Shown in pieces: positions 44,671 to 52,956 of a DNA stretch of 64,000 nt (the stretch's first letter is position 1; each line of letters starts with the position of its first letter). This DNA is from Viridibacillus sp050279675. GTDB lineage: Bacteria; Bacillota; Bacilli; Bacillales_A; Planococcaceae. Both the position numbers and the translations under genes were made by a program. Under the pieces are notes generated by a model that was not told the DNA's origin, did not search any database, and worked only from the letters and a program-made list of their open reading frames with translations. Where the stretch lies: positions 1 through 64,000 of the forward strand of contig NZ_JBNNUK010000014.1 of the NCBI RefSeq assembly GCF_050279675.1, read 5' to 3'.

Positions 44671-45711
44671 TTAGACACCTTCTTTCTCTGTTTCATGTTC
44701 CATAGGTGGAATAAGTAGGAACCCTTCTTTTAAAGGATCACGTTCATTATAAAAGAAGCGGTGCATGCCCATAAGCCAAGCCGAACCAGTTACTTCAGTA
44801 ATCACTGCATCTAATTGTTTAACTTTCGTTTTTTCTAATACTCTCGCTTTAAATAGAGTCCCCACAATACTTTCATGTACAAAGAGCTCATCTATGCCAA
44901 TTTCACCTTTACTAAACAATGTAGCCAGTTTTGCAGAAGTCCCTGTTCCACAAGGTGAACGATCAATTCCCCCTGGAGGAACAATTACTGTATTTTTCAC
45001 ATCTGCCGTTGGATGAACCGGATCTGTAAAAAATTCAATATGTGTTAGACCACGAATAAACGGAAATTCAGGATGCACAATTTCTTCACGCTCATTTATA
45101 GCGTTACGAATTTGAATACCTTTGTCGATAATGGTAGATGCATTGTTTTCAACTAATGGTAGATCCAATGATCGAGCATCTATAATTCCATAAAAATTCC
45201 CACCATAAGCAATGTCACATTTCACTTCCCCAATATCCGCCACATCAATTTCAATAGACTTCAATAAAAATGCTGGAACATTAGCAAAAGTTACTTCTTT
45301 TGCTATGCCTTTTTCTACCATCACTTGTACATCTACTAATCCTGCAGGTGTATCTACTTTAATATTTGTATACGGTTCTACAACCGGCACCATTCCCGTT
45401 TCAATCAATGCTGTACACAGACCAATTGTATCGTGTCCACACATTGGTAAATAACCGCCTGTTTCTACATAAATTACGCCAACATCTGCATCTGGATGAC
45501 AAGGATCTGTAATAAAAGCACCGGACATCACATCGTGTCCACGGGGTTCATTCATCAAAAATTTTCTAATCCAATCATAGTTTTGTTGCATGTAGAGCAT
45601 TTTTTCAGACATAGTTTTACCTTTTAAAGGTGGTAACCCACTAACTAATGTTCGTGTTGGATTCCCTCCTGTATGAGTATCAACGGTTGTAAATAATCTT
45701 TGCAGATTCAT
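44671..45711 (-). CDS. 4-hydroxyproline 2-epimerase (proline racemase family)
   Basis: The 346-aa protein is expected to convert trans-4-hydroxy-L-proline to cis-4-hydroxy-D-proline. Both catalytic cysteines are present: Cys91 in MCGHDTIG and Cys254 in DRSPCGTGTSA. The conserved NEPRGHDVMSGA precedes the first. Cys at both positions excludes the 3-hydroxyproline dehydratase subgroup, which has other residues there. Epimerase rather than proline racemase is favoured by the neighbouring deaminase, semialdehyde dehydrogenase and D-amino-acid dehydrogenase genes. Overlaps the oxidase gene stop by one base. Confidence 0.9.
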   Translation of the reverse strand: MNLQRLFTTVDTHTGGNPTRTLVSGLPPLKGKTMSEKMLYMQQNYDWIRKFLMNEPRGHDVMSGAFITDPCHPDADVGVIYVETGGYLPMCGHDTIGLCTALIETGMVPVVEPYTNIKVDTPAGLVDVQVMVEKGIAKEVTFANVPAFLLKSIEIDVADIGEVKCDIAYGGNFYGIIDARSLDLPLVENNASTIIDKGIQIRNAINEREEIVHPEFPFIRGLTHIEFFTDPVHPTADVKNTVIVPPGGIDRSPCGTGTSAKLATLFSKGEIGIDELFVHESIVGTLFKARVLEKTKVKQLDAVITEVTGSAWLMGMHRFFYNERDPLKEGFLLIPPMEHETEKEGV

Positions 45712-46892
45712 TAGGTCAACATCCTTTCCCTAAAACGTTGTAATCTTAAAGGTTCAATTGGAACAGAAGTAACTTTTTCAGTAAGCATTTCTTCAATTAA
45801 TTTTCCAGTCACAGCTGCTAAACTAATACCATCACCCTCATGTCCTGCTGCAATATAAAATCCAGGAATATGTTCAACTTCAGAAATTATAGGTAAATGA
45901 TCCTCTGTCCATGGGCGTAATCCTGCATAAGTTCGAATTACTGTCATATCAGCCATTTTAGGATAAAAACGAACTGCCCTCTTTGCTATATACTTCGTTA
46001 CTTCATGGTCTACTCTTGTATCAAATCCAGCAAATTGACGGCTACTACCAATTAAAAAATTTTGACTCTCTGTTGGTTCAAAAACTAAAGCAACACCATA
46101 TTGTTCAGTCGCTTTATCCACCTGTCTTTCTCCACCGAATTTCGATATTAAATAACCAAATTCCATCACTTTACGCAGACCAACCGGCTCTTGACGAGAT
46201 GCCACAATAAGCTGACCTTTCCTTGGTAAAATGGGGATATGTAAATCTAACATTTCACCAATTTTTGGAGCCCAAACTCCGCATGCATTAACTACTTTAT
46301 TTGCTGAAAAGATGCCATTAGACGTTTCGATTGTAAAGTGACCATCAGGATCTTTCTTTATATGCTTTACTTCAATATTTTTATGAATTCTTGTACCTTG
46401 CTTTTCTGCACTATGGAACATAGAAAACGTCAGCATATATGGGTTTACAGTTGAGTCAGTTGCACACTCTAGCCCCCCATATAAATCATCTGCAAAATAC
46501 TTTGATTCGTTACGTAAATCTTGTCGATCTAACATTTTGAAATCTAGACCAGCTTCTTGTTGCCTTTTCACCCATTGATTTGCTGCTTCCATTTCAGCAT
46601 CATTTTCACAAACTAAAATACTACCAGGATTCCTATATTCAAAAGGTATTTCTAATTCATTACTCAATTTATGAACAAGTTCCTGGCTTTTTAAAGACAT
46701 TTGGCTATCAAAACCCGGATCTTTATCTATTGCTAAAATGTTGCCGTCGCATCTTGAAGATGTTCCACTAGCCAGTTCATTTTTTTCAAGTACTGTTATA
46801 TCTAGACCTGCTTTAGAGCCATAATACGCGATTGCTGCACCAATGATCCCCCCACCTATCACAACAATATCTCTATGTTGTATAGCACTCAC
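45711..46892 (-). CDS. FAD-dependent D-amino-acid oxidoreductase, predicted D-hydroxyproline dehydrogenase subunit
   Basis: The 393-aa DAO-family flavoprotein has the N-terminal FAD fold (VVIGGGIIGAAIAYYGSK) with the Glu of VLEKN, and a C-terminal FAD motif (IAAGHEGDGISLAAVTGKL). This is the beta-type subunit of heteromeric D-hydroxyproline dehydrogenases, oxidising cis-4-hydroxy-D-proline to 1-pyrroline-4-hydroxy-2-carboxylate. The partner subunits are encoded on the other strand at 49005-50825. GTG start behind AAGGAGGAG. First gene of the leftward operon, under a sigma-54-type promoter. Confidence 0.85.
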   Translation of the reverse strand: MSAIQHRDIVVIGGGIIGAAIAYYGSKAGLDITVLEKNELASGTSSRCDGNILAIDKDPGFDSQMSLKSQELVHKLSNELEIPFEYRNPGSILVCENDAEMEAANQWVKRQQEAGLDFKMLDRQDLRNESKYFADDLYGGLECATDSTVNPYMLTFSMFHSAEKQGTRIHKNIEVKHIKKDPDGHFTIETSNGIFSANKVVNACGVWAPKIGEMLDLHIPILPRKGQLIVASRQEPVGLRKVMEFGYLISKFGGERQVDKATEQYGVALVFEPTESQNFLIGSSRQFAGFDTRVDHEVTKYIAKRAVRFYPKMADMTVIRTYAGLRPWTEDHLPIISEVEHIPGFYIAAGHEGDGISLAAVTGKLIEEMLTEKVTSVPIEPLRLQRFRERMLT

Positions 46893-46930
46893 TATGTCTC
46901 CTCCTTTTTCTTTTCGTCAACAATATATAA

Positions 46931-46947
46931 TGCAGGAACCGTGCCAA
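46931..46947 (-). promoter_or_regulatory. Sigma-54 promoter of the leftward hydroxyproline operon
   Basis: The minus strand reads TTGGCAC-GGTTC-CTGCA. The invariant GG (-24) and GC (-12) have standard spacing, and TTGGCAC fits the consensus fully. It is about 40 bp upstream of the GTG start of the dehydrogenase subunit gene. Confidence 0.85.
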
Positions 46948-47172
46948 CTTTTAATTTTGCCCAGAAGATCTCACTTATTTAATAAAATTAGATAAATTAA
47001 TTAGTATTAAAAACCTCTCAATATCTGTTTTATTGAATTATCTATTTAGCGTTCAGCTTATAAAATATAAATTGATTGCTAAAGTACAGTCACTATAAAT
47101 ATAAAACAACCAATTTTTAGAGATATTTTCAGAATAGTTGGATTAACTTTCTATTTTTTCTTATATTGTGTA

Positions 47173-47200
47173 AAATAAATTAGACAATTCTAATTTATTT
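47173..47200. promoter_or_regulatory. 28-bp palindrome upstream of the sigma-54 activator gene
   Basis: AAATAAATTAGA (47173-47184) and TCTAATTTATTT (47189-47200) are exact complements around CAAT. The site is 23 bp before the activator start codon and about 226 bp upstream of the leftward -24/-12 promoter. It could be an activator-binding (UAS) and autoregulatory site. The flanks are AT-rich, but a 12-bp perfect arm is still notable. Confidence 0.5.
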
Positions 47201-47223
47201 AACAATTGAGGTAGGGGATATTT

Positions 47224-48927
47224 ATGAATAATGAACAAAAATTACTTCTTAAGCTCTTATCAAAAAACTTTTCAATACTTGATTCAAAAGAACTTTTAAC
47301 TTCTTCATTACAAAATAATTCATCAGAACAAACTTTTTATCGTAATGATACTGGGGAAATATTTATTAAATTTGATGATGCACAGATTTTTTGCGATATC
47401 TTTTCTTTTGATACTCCGATGCCAACTATTCTTAATGCTTGTGAGCATAATAAGCCTTTTTTATTTACTATGGATGGTGACATTATCGGCTATACTACTA
47501 GCACTCTATTGCTTTCTAATTTATTTACAGAGCACATAAAAGCTAATATATTTTTTGATACGATTTTAAATACCATTGATGAATCTTGCACAGTTATTGA
47601 TGAAAATCAGAACATATTATATTGGACAAAAGGTGCAGAGGAGTTATTTACGTTAAAGGAACGTGATGTATTAGGTCGACCTATCACTGATTTTTTCCAG
47701 GCTGAACACCTCGAAATTCTAAATTCATTGCAAAAAGGGACATCTATTCAACATGCTCAGCATCAGCCACGAGAAGATTTAGTTGTACGAATTAATTCAA
47801 ATCCAGTAATTTGGCAAGATACTATTATTGGAGCAGTTGTCTCAGAAACGAATATTACAAATCAAATTCGTTTAAATAATGAGCTTTACGAGACATCAGA
47901 AAAATTATTCTCTCTAGAAGAAGAAGTAAGAAAAGTAAAAAACGCTGATAATCCCTTCACTTACATAAAAGGAAATAGCCCAACACTAAAAAAGACATTA
48001 GAGAGAGTAAAAAAGGCTGCTACAACACATGCCAATATTTTGATAAATGGTGAAAGCGGTGTTGGAAAAGAGTTATTTGCTAAAGCCATTCACACTATTA
48101 GAGAAGATGATAAAGCTCCGTTTATAGCTATTAACTGTGGTGCCATTCCACCAGGACTATTTGAAAGTGAAATCTTTGGTTATGAAAAAGGAGCATTTTC
48201 TGGAGCAGATCAAAAAGGGAAAAAAGGAAAAGTGGAACTTGCAAAGGGCGGAACATTGTTTTTAGATGAAATCGGTGAAATGCCACTCGATATGCAGGTT
48301 AAAATCTTACGGCTTCTGCAAGAAAAGAAATTCTATCCTGTTGGGGGAACTAAGGAAATTGAAGTTGATTTTCATGTTGTTGCAGCTACTAACCGTGATC
48401 TTATGGAGCTTATAAAAGAAGGAAAGTTTAGAGAAGATTTATATTATCGCTTAAACGTAGTCAATATTAAAATTCCTGCTCTACGTGAAAGAATCAGCGA
48501 CATTATCGAATTAACCCATTATTTCTTATATGAAATTTCTATTAAGTATAACCGCCCTGTTCACGGTATTTCTCAAGACATACTACAAAATCTAATGAAC
48601 TACTCATGGCCAGGGAATATTCGTGAACTAAAAAACGTTGTTGAAAGACTTGTTGTATTCTCTGATAACGGAATAATAAAATCTGAGGACTTACCAATCG
48701 AGTTACACGCTCACGCTCCCTCCCTTACCAATAATAAAAAAGAAGAGAGCGATTCTTTGAAACAATACGATTCCCTCCCCTTGAATCTCCAATTACAAGA
48801 ATACGAAAAAGATATATTACTTAAAGAGTTACATAAAGCCGAAGGGAATAAAAATACATGTGCAAAAAACCTTGGTATCACCCGCGCTACACTTTACAAC
48901 CGTCTAAATAAATTAGGCATAAAATAA
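47224..48927 (+). CDS. Sigma-54-dependent transcriptional activator (PAS, AAA+, Fis HTH)
   Basis: The 567-aa enhancer-binding protein has an N-terminal region (1-105) without a recognised domain, then a PAS sensor domain (about 108-220, TVIDENQNILYWTKGAEELF). The AAA+ domain has Walker A GESGVGKE at about 276, GAFSGA (variant of the sigma-54-contacting GAFTGA loop) at about 322, and Walker B GGTLFLDEIGEM. A C-terminal Fis helix-turn-helix (NTCAKNLGITRATLYNRLNK) binds DNA. It sits between the two divergent hydroxyproline operons and is the obvious activator of their -24/-12 promoters. The PAS domain or N-terminal region may sense hydroxyproline or an intermediate (inference). RocR-like in layout. 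Confidence 0.93.
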   Translation: MNNEQKLLLKLLSKNFSILDSKELLTSSLQNNSSEQTFYRNDTGEIFIKFDDAQIFCDIFSFDTPMPTILNACEHNKPFLFTMDGDIIGYTTSTLLLSNLFTEHIKANIFFDTILNTIDESCTVIDENQNILYWTKGAEELFTLKERDVLGRPITDFFQAEHLEILNSLQKGTSIQHAQHQPREDLVVRINSNPVIWQDTIIGAVVSETNITNQIRLNNELYETSEKLFSLEEEVRKVKNADNPFTYIKGNSPTLKKTLERVKKAATTHANILINGESGVGKELFAKAIHTIREDDKAPFIAINCGAIPPGLFESEIFGYEKGAFSGADQKGKKGKVELAKGGTLFLDEIGEMPLDMQVKILRLLQEKKFYPVGGTKEIEVDFHVVAATNRDLMELIKEGKFREDLYYRLNVVNIKIPALRERISDIIELTHYFLYEISIKYNRPVHGISQDILQNLMNYSWPGNIRELKNVVERLVVFSDNGIIKSEDLPIELHAHAPSLTNNKKEESDSLKQYDSLPLNLQLQEYEKDILLKELHKAEGNKNTCAKNLGITRATLYNRLNKLGIK

Positions 48928-48940
48928 CTACAGTTGGCTT

Positions 48941-48957
48941 TTGGCATAGTTCTTGCA
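48941..48957 (+). promoter_or_regulatory. Sigma-54 promoter of the rightward dehydrogenase operon
   Basis: TTGGCAT-AGTTC-TTGCA: GG and GC at the standard -24/-12 distance, immediately after the activator stop codon and 48 bp before the first gene of the operon. Confidence 0.85.
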
Positions 48958-49004
48958 TTTATTTTAAGAATAGATTGCAAACATTTTTGAAAGTGGTGAG
49001 CGTA

Positions 49005-49274
49005 TTGTCAGAAAATAACATGATAATTTGTAGATGTGAAGAAGTAACTTACGGGCAATTAGTCGAGACAGCAACAACTTACGATTGCACAGCCCGCGAA
49101 CTAAAGCTTCGCACTAGAGCTGGTATGGGCTACTGTGGAGGTAGAACATGCCGTAATTTAGTCGACAGTATAGCTAATAAAGTTCAACCGAGAAACGAGA
49201 AACAAGTTTCCTTAAAATATCAGCCACCCATTCGTCCAATTCACTTTGGTGACTTAGGAGGTGTAAATGAATGA
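49005..49274 (+). CDS. BFD-like [2Fe-2S] protein, predicted D-hydroxyproline dehydrogenase component
   Basis: The 89-aa protein has four cysteines in the BFD/NirB pattern: CRC near residue 9, then YCGGRTC near 42. These bind a [2Fe-2S] cluster. In many alpha subunits of this dehydrogenase family the domain is fused to the C-terminus of the flavoprotein; here it is free-standing. TTG at 49005 is taken as start because GGTGAG lies 4 nt upstream; an upstream TTG at 48975 in the same frame lies only about 7 nt after the expected transcription start, leaving no room for a ribosome binding site. Overlaps the next gene by 4 nt. Confidence 0.78.
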   Translation: MSENNMIICRCEEVTYGQLVETATTYDCTARELKLRTRAGMGYCGGRTCRNLVDSIANKVQPRNEKQVSLKYQPPIRPIHFGDLGGVNE

Positions 49275-49609
49275 CAATGCGTATTATAGATCACCCGGTA
49301 TTAGGGCGATTAAATGACTTAAATACAATTTCATTTACTTATAACGGTGAAACACTAACAGGTTTATTAGGAGAATCTATTGCTGCTGCTTTATTGGCAA
49401 ACGGTATTCGTACAATCCGTTATCATGAGGAGAGCGGGACACCAAGAGGTATTTACTGCAATATTGGACATTGTTTCGAATGCAGAGTACATGTTAACGG
49501 CCAACAAGGCGTCCGTGCATGTTTAACACCATTAGAGGAGAATATGGACATCATAAGTGGTGGCAAATTACCAACACCCGTTCGTGATTGGAGGGCTAAT
49601 AATGAATAA
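49271..49609 (+). CDS. (2Fe-2S)-binding protein, predicted D-hydroxyproline dehydrogenase gamma subunit
   Basis: The 112-aa protein of the Fer2_4 (ferredoxin-like) group has the cluster cysteines in GIYCNIGHCFECRV near residue 62 and RACL near 83. It corresponds to the small gamma subunit (HcnA-like) that relays electrons between the FAD subunits. AGGAGGTG lies 7 nt before the ATG. Overlaps both neighbours (4 nt before, 8 nt after), so the three rightward subunits should be made in fixed ratio. Confidence 0.82.
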   Translation: MTMRIIDHPVLGRLNDLNTISFTYNGETLTGLLGESIAAALLANGIRTIRYHEESGTPRGIYCNIGHCFECRVHVNGQQGVRACLTPLEENMDIISGGKLPTPVRDWRANNE

Positions 49610-50825
49610 TGCTATCGTAATCGGTGCAGGGCCAGCAGGCTTATCTGGAGCTATCTCCATGGCACAACAAGGATTAAAAGTAACTGTCATTGATGAATAT
49701 ATGAAAGCAGGTGGTAGATTACTTGGTCAATTATACGAAGAACCAACAGGTGGCTGGTGGAATGGCGTCAAGGAATCCGCAAACCTCTACAATAGCGCAC
49801 TAACATTAGGTGTTGATTTTAAATTAAGTACTCCAGTCTCTAATATTGAAAAAATTGATGACCAGTGGGTTGTATATACTAATGAACATACCTATACAAC
49901 ACCAAATTTATTATTAGCGACAGGTGCTGCTGAATCGCCAATCCCTATACCTGGGTGGACGCTACCAGGTGTAATGTCTGTAGGCGCTGCTCAAGTCATG
50001 ACAAATGTTCATCGTGTTAAACCAGGGAATAAAGGCGTGATTGTAGGTGTTAATGTACTTTCTTCTGCGATTGCAATGGAATTAAAAATAGCAAATATAG
50101 AAGTTGCATGTATTGCCTTGCCTAAGCTAACAAAGGTAACAGAGGAAACTGGGAATCCTCTAGCCGTTATGAACTCCTTATTAAATGTGGCACATATGGC
50201 TCCTTCCCAATTAGTAAAAATGGGAAGTAAATTAATGAAAAATGATTTTCTAAAAAAAATGGGAATCACCTTCTATCCTAAAAAAGGTATGAAAATGTGG
50301 GATATTCCAATTATGCTTCGCAAAGCTGTTATTGAAATTTATGGTAATGATTCTGTAGAAGGTGTTGTCCTAGCAGATATTAGTCCATCAGGTGAAATAA
50401 TCCCTGGGACAGAAACAAAAATTAGTGCTGATTTCGTCTGCATCGCTGGTGGCTTATATCCATTAGCAGAATTAGCCGCTTTAGCAGGCTGTCCATTCCA
50501 TTGGATTGAAGAACTTGGTGGCTATGTTCCCCTACATAATGAGACGATGGAAACAACTCTAGATGGCCTTTACGTAGCTGGCAATATCACAGGGATTGAA
50601 GGTGCTAAAATTGCTATTAAACAAGGACATTTAGCGGGTTTAACAATTGCCAATAGAAATAATAATGGCAAACTAGAACAAGAGATACAAGATGCACTTA
50701 AACAATTGAACTCAACTAGAGAAAATGCATTTATTCAATTCCACCCGGATATCAACATTGGAAAGCAAAAATTACAGCAATACTGGATAAAACATCATCA
50801 GGATATAAACCTAGTAAAAAATTAA
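49602..50825 (+). CDS. FAD/NAD(P)-binding oxidoreductase, predicted D-hydroxyproline dehydrogenase alpha subunit
   Basis: The 407-aa pyridine nucleotide-disulfide oxidoreductase-like flavoprotein has the FAD motif IVIGAGPAGLSGAIS at 4-18, a second dinucleotide region (about residue 140) and a C-terminal GLYVAGNITGIEGAKIA. It is HcnB-like. The BFD [2Fe-2S] tail seen in related alpha subunits is missing and encoded separately two genes upstream. The ATG at 49602 follows TGGAGGG; a longer frame would start inside the gamma gene without a site. Followed by a terminator. Confidence 0.85.
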   Translation: MNNAIVIGAGPAGLSGAISMAQQGLKVTVIDEYMKAGGRLLGQLYEEPTGGWWNGVKESANLYNSALTLGVDFKLSTPVSNIEKIDDQWVVYTNEHTYTTPNLLLATGAAESPIPIPGWTLPGVMSVGAAQVMTNVHRVKPGNKGVIVGVNVLSSAIAMELKIANIEVACIALPKLTKVTEETGNPLAVMNSLLNVAHMAPSQLVKMGSKLMKNDFLKKMGITFYPKKGMKMWDIPIMLRKAVIEIYGNDSVEGVVLADISPSGEIIPGTETKISADFVCIAGGLYPLAELAALAGCPFHWIEELGGYVPLHNETMETTLDGLYVAGNITGIEGAKIAIKQGHLAGLTIANRNNNGKLEQEIQDALKQLNSTRENAFIQFHPDINIGKQKLQQYWIKHHQDINLVKN

Positions 50826-50830
50826 AAGAA

Positions 50831-50882
50831 AAAGAGCTCCTCCATTCAAGTTTAGCTTAACTAATGGAGTGGCTCTTTTTTA
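50831..50882 (+). terminator. Terminator of the rightward dehydrogenase operon
   Basis: A 16-nt arm (50831-50846) pairs with 50863-50878 with one mismatch and ends in TTTTTTATTTT. Confidence 0.9.
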
Positions 50883-50924
50883 TTTTGAGGTATTTTTTCA
50901 TTTTCAAAGTAATCCCAAAAAATC

Positions 50925-50941
50925 TTGGCACAAAAATTGCA
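50925..50941 (+). promoter_or_regulatory. Sigma-54 promoter of the AGCS symporter gene
   Basis: TTGGCAC-AAAAA-TTGCA, a consensus -24/-12 element right after the preceding terminator. The predicted transcript has an unusually long leader of about 300 nt before the symporter start at 51251. Confidence 0.9.
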
Positions 50942-51066
50942 TTAACTATATCTCAAGTAAGAATTATTCATTTTGATTAAGAAAGGAGCGTGAATATATT
51001 ACATCAGTAAATCTTAACCACTACTATCCTATGTCAACTGAACTTATTTTTACAAAGGAGGCAATT

Positions 51067-51117
51067 TTGAATAAGCACTTTATTCCTTTATCTATTTTAT
51101 TACTAAGAAATATCTAG
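51067..51117 (+). CDS. Possible 16-aa leader peptide upstream of the symporter
   Basis: A perfect AAAGGAGG (51054-51061) lies 5 nt before TTG, which opens a 17-codon frame ending in TAG (MNKHFIPLSILLLRNI). It lies inside the roughly 300-nt leader of the symporter mRNA. A second orphan ribosome binding site (AAAGGAG near 50982) precedes only a six-codon frame. A translated leader peptide, or the remnant of a lost gene start, are both possible. Nothing similar is known to me. Confidence 0.4.
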   Translation: MNKHFIPLSILLLRNI

Positions 51118-51250
51118 TTCACCAAATAACTATTTAGGGTTATACAGCATGATGCTTCGATCATATACGCCACTGAATTATGCAATCATTGAAGGTTTAT
51201 CAATTAATTATTGTTATAAATTCTATTTGCAATCATGAGGGGGAGTCAAG

Positions 51251-52804
51251 ATGGAGACTATCGTAACTTGGTTAGTAGATCAGGTATGGAGTACAGGACT
51301 AGTTGTTTTTGCTTTAGGAGCAGGTTTATTTTTTACGGTTATGACAAAGTTTGTACAGTTTAGATACTTCAAAGAAATGATCATGCTACTATTTGAAGGT
51401 AAAAATTCTGACCATGGAATATCTTCTTTCCAAGCCTTCTGTCTAGCTTTATCAGGAAGAGTTGGTATTGGAAATATCGCAGGAGTAGCTACAGCAATCG
51501 CGTTTGGTGGACCAGGTGCAGTATTCTGGATGTGGGTTATGGCTTTACTCGGGGGTGCCAGTGCTTTTATCGAATCTACACTTGCTCAAGTTTATAAAAG
51601 TAAAATAGGTACTCAATATCGCGGAGGGACACCTTACTTTATTGAAAAAGGATTAAAGATAAAATGGTTTGCTATATTAGTCGCTATTGTTGTGACAATA
51701 TCTTATGGTATCTTACTGCCAGGTGTTCAATCAAACAGTATTGCATCAGGTTTTGAAAACGTTTTCGGTATCAATAAAGATGTTTCTGGTCTTATTATCG
51801 TAGTGCTTTTAGGATTTATCATTTTCGGTGGTGTGAAACGTATTGCAACAGTTGCTGATAAAGCAGTTCCTTTTATGGCTATCGGCTATGTAGCAGTGAC
51901 ACTTATTGTATTATTTGCTAACTTTTCAGAAATTCCAGCTATGTTCTCTCTTATCATCTCAAGTGCATTTGGTGCACATGAAGCATTTGGTGGTATTGTA
52001 GGAGCGGCCATTTCATGGGGTGTCCGTAGAGCGGTATTCTCAAACGTAGCAGGTGTTGGTGAGGCAACTTATAGTTCTGCAGCAGCTGAAGTATCTCACC
52101 CTGCTAAGCAAGGCCTTGTACAAGCATTTTCTGTATATATTGATACAATTGTCGTCTGTACAGCAACTGCCTTTATGATATTAATTTCAGGTATGTATAG
52201 CGTAACACCTGAAGGTAAGGCACCAATTGTTGATAATATGAAAGGAATCGATGCAGGCCCTATTTATACACAATCGGCTGTAGAGGCCGTATTACCAGGG
52301 TTCGGAGGCATATTCATATCAATTGCAATATTCTTCTTTGCTTTCACGACTTTAATGGCCTATTACTATATCGCTGAAACAACATTAGTATATTTAGACA
52401 AACACACAAAATTCCGTTGGCTAAATTTTGTGTTGAAAATTGGATTATTAAGTATGGTCTATATTGGAAGTGTAGAATCCGTTTCCTTCATTTGGGCATT
52501 AGGTGATTTAGGTATCGGAAGTATGGCTTGGCTTAATTTAGCCGCTATTTTGTTACTTTCTAAACCCGCCTTAAAAGTATTGAAAGACTATGATAGTCAG
52601 AAAAAAGCTGGTTTGGATCCGATTTTTGATCCTAGAAAAGTTGGCATTGAAAATGCTGATTTTTGGATTAATAAATGTGATGAAATGAATAATAAAAATG
52701 GATTGACTGCAATTCTCGATCCTAAGGAGGCTGTTATTGAGCATGTCCATTCATTAAGTAATAAAGAAGATAAAGCAAAAAGTAAAACACCTCTCAACAA
52801 ATAA
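51251..52804 (+). CDS. Alanine/glycine:cation symporter (AGCS) family transporter
   Basis: The 517-aa sodium-coupled amino-acid transporter has about ten transmembrane segments. The AGCS hallmark GRVGIGNIAGVATAIAFGGP is near residue 69, and GVRRAVFSNVAGVGEA near 258. AGCS members import alanine, glycine or glutamine. Control by a sigma-54 promoter next to the hydroxyproline genes suggests import of proline or hydroxyproline here (inference). A hydrophilic C-terminal tail of about 80 residues follows the last helix. Ribosome binding site GAGGGGGAG; own terminator. Confidence 0.9.
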   Translation: METIVTWLVDQVWSTGLVVFALGAGLFFTVMTKFVQFRYFKEMIMLLFEGKNSDHGISSFQAFCLALSGRVGIGNIAGVATAIAFGGPGAVFWMWVMALLGGASAFIESTLAQVYKSKIGTQYRGGTPYFIEKGLKIKWFAILVAIVVTISYGILLPGVQSNSIASGFENVFGINKDVSGLIIVVLLGFIIFGGVKRIATVADKAVPFMAIGYVAVTLIVLFANFSEIPAMFSLIISSAFGAHEAFGGIVGAAISWGVRRAVFSNVAGVGEATYSSAAAEVSHPAKQGLVQAFSVYIDTIVVCTATAFMILISGMYSVTPEGKAPIVDNMKGIDAGPIYTQSAVEAVLPGFGGIFISIAIFFFAFTTLMAYYYIAETTLVYLDKHTKFRWLNFVLKIGLLSMVYIGSVESVSFIWALGDLGIGSMAWLNLAAILLLSKPALKVLKDYDSQKKAGLDPIFDPRKVGIENADFWINKCDEMNNKNGLTAILDPKEAVIEHVHSLSNKEDKAKSKTPLNK

Positions 52805-52875
52805 TGGATTGATTCAAAAACATGTGTAGTTTATAACTCAACGTACTAGTATTGAATATTTACATCTATTTTTGC

Positions 52876-52920
52876 AAAAAGCCTCCAAAAGTTAGAACTT
52901 CAACTTTTGGAGGCTTTTTA
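52876..52920. terminator. Bidirectional terminator after the symporter
   Basis: An 18-bp perfect stem (52876-52893 with 52902-52919) with A- and T-runs, between the symporter and the convergent acyltransferase gene. Confidence 0.93.
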
Positions 52921-52956
52921 ATAATTTTGATATGCAGTTTTTTCATTTGTTAATAT

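Noticed and set aside
47345..47539. 64-codon frame within the sigma-54 activator gene
   Set aside because: An out-of-frame shadow of a clear coding region; hydrophobic only because of the base composition of the other frame.
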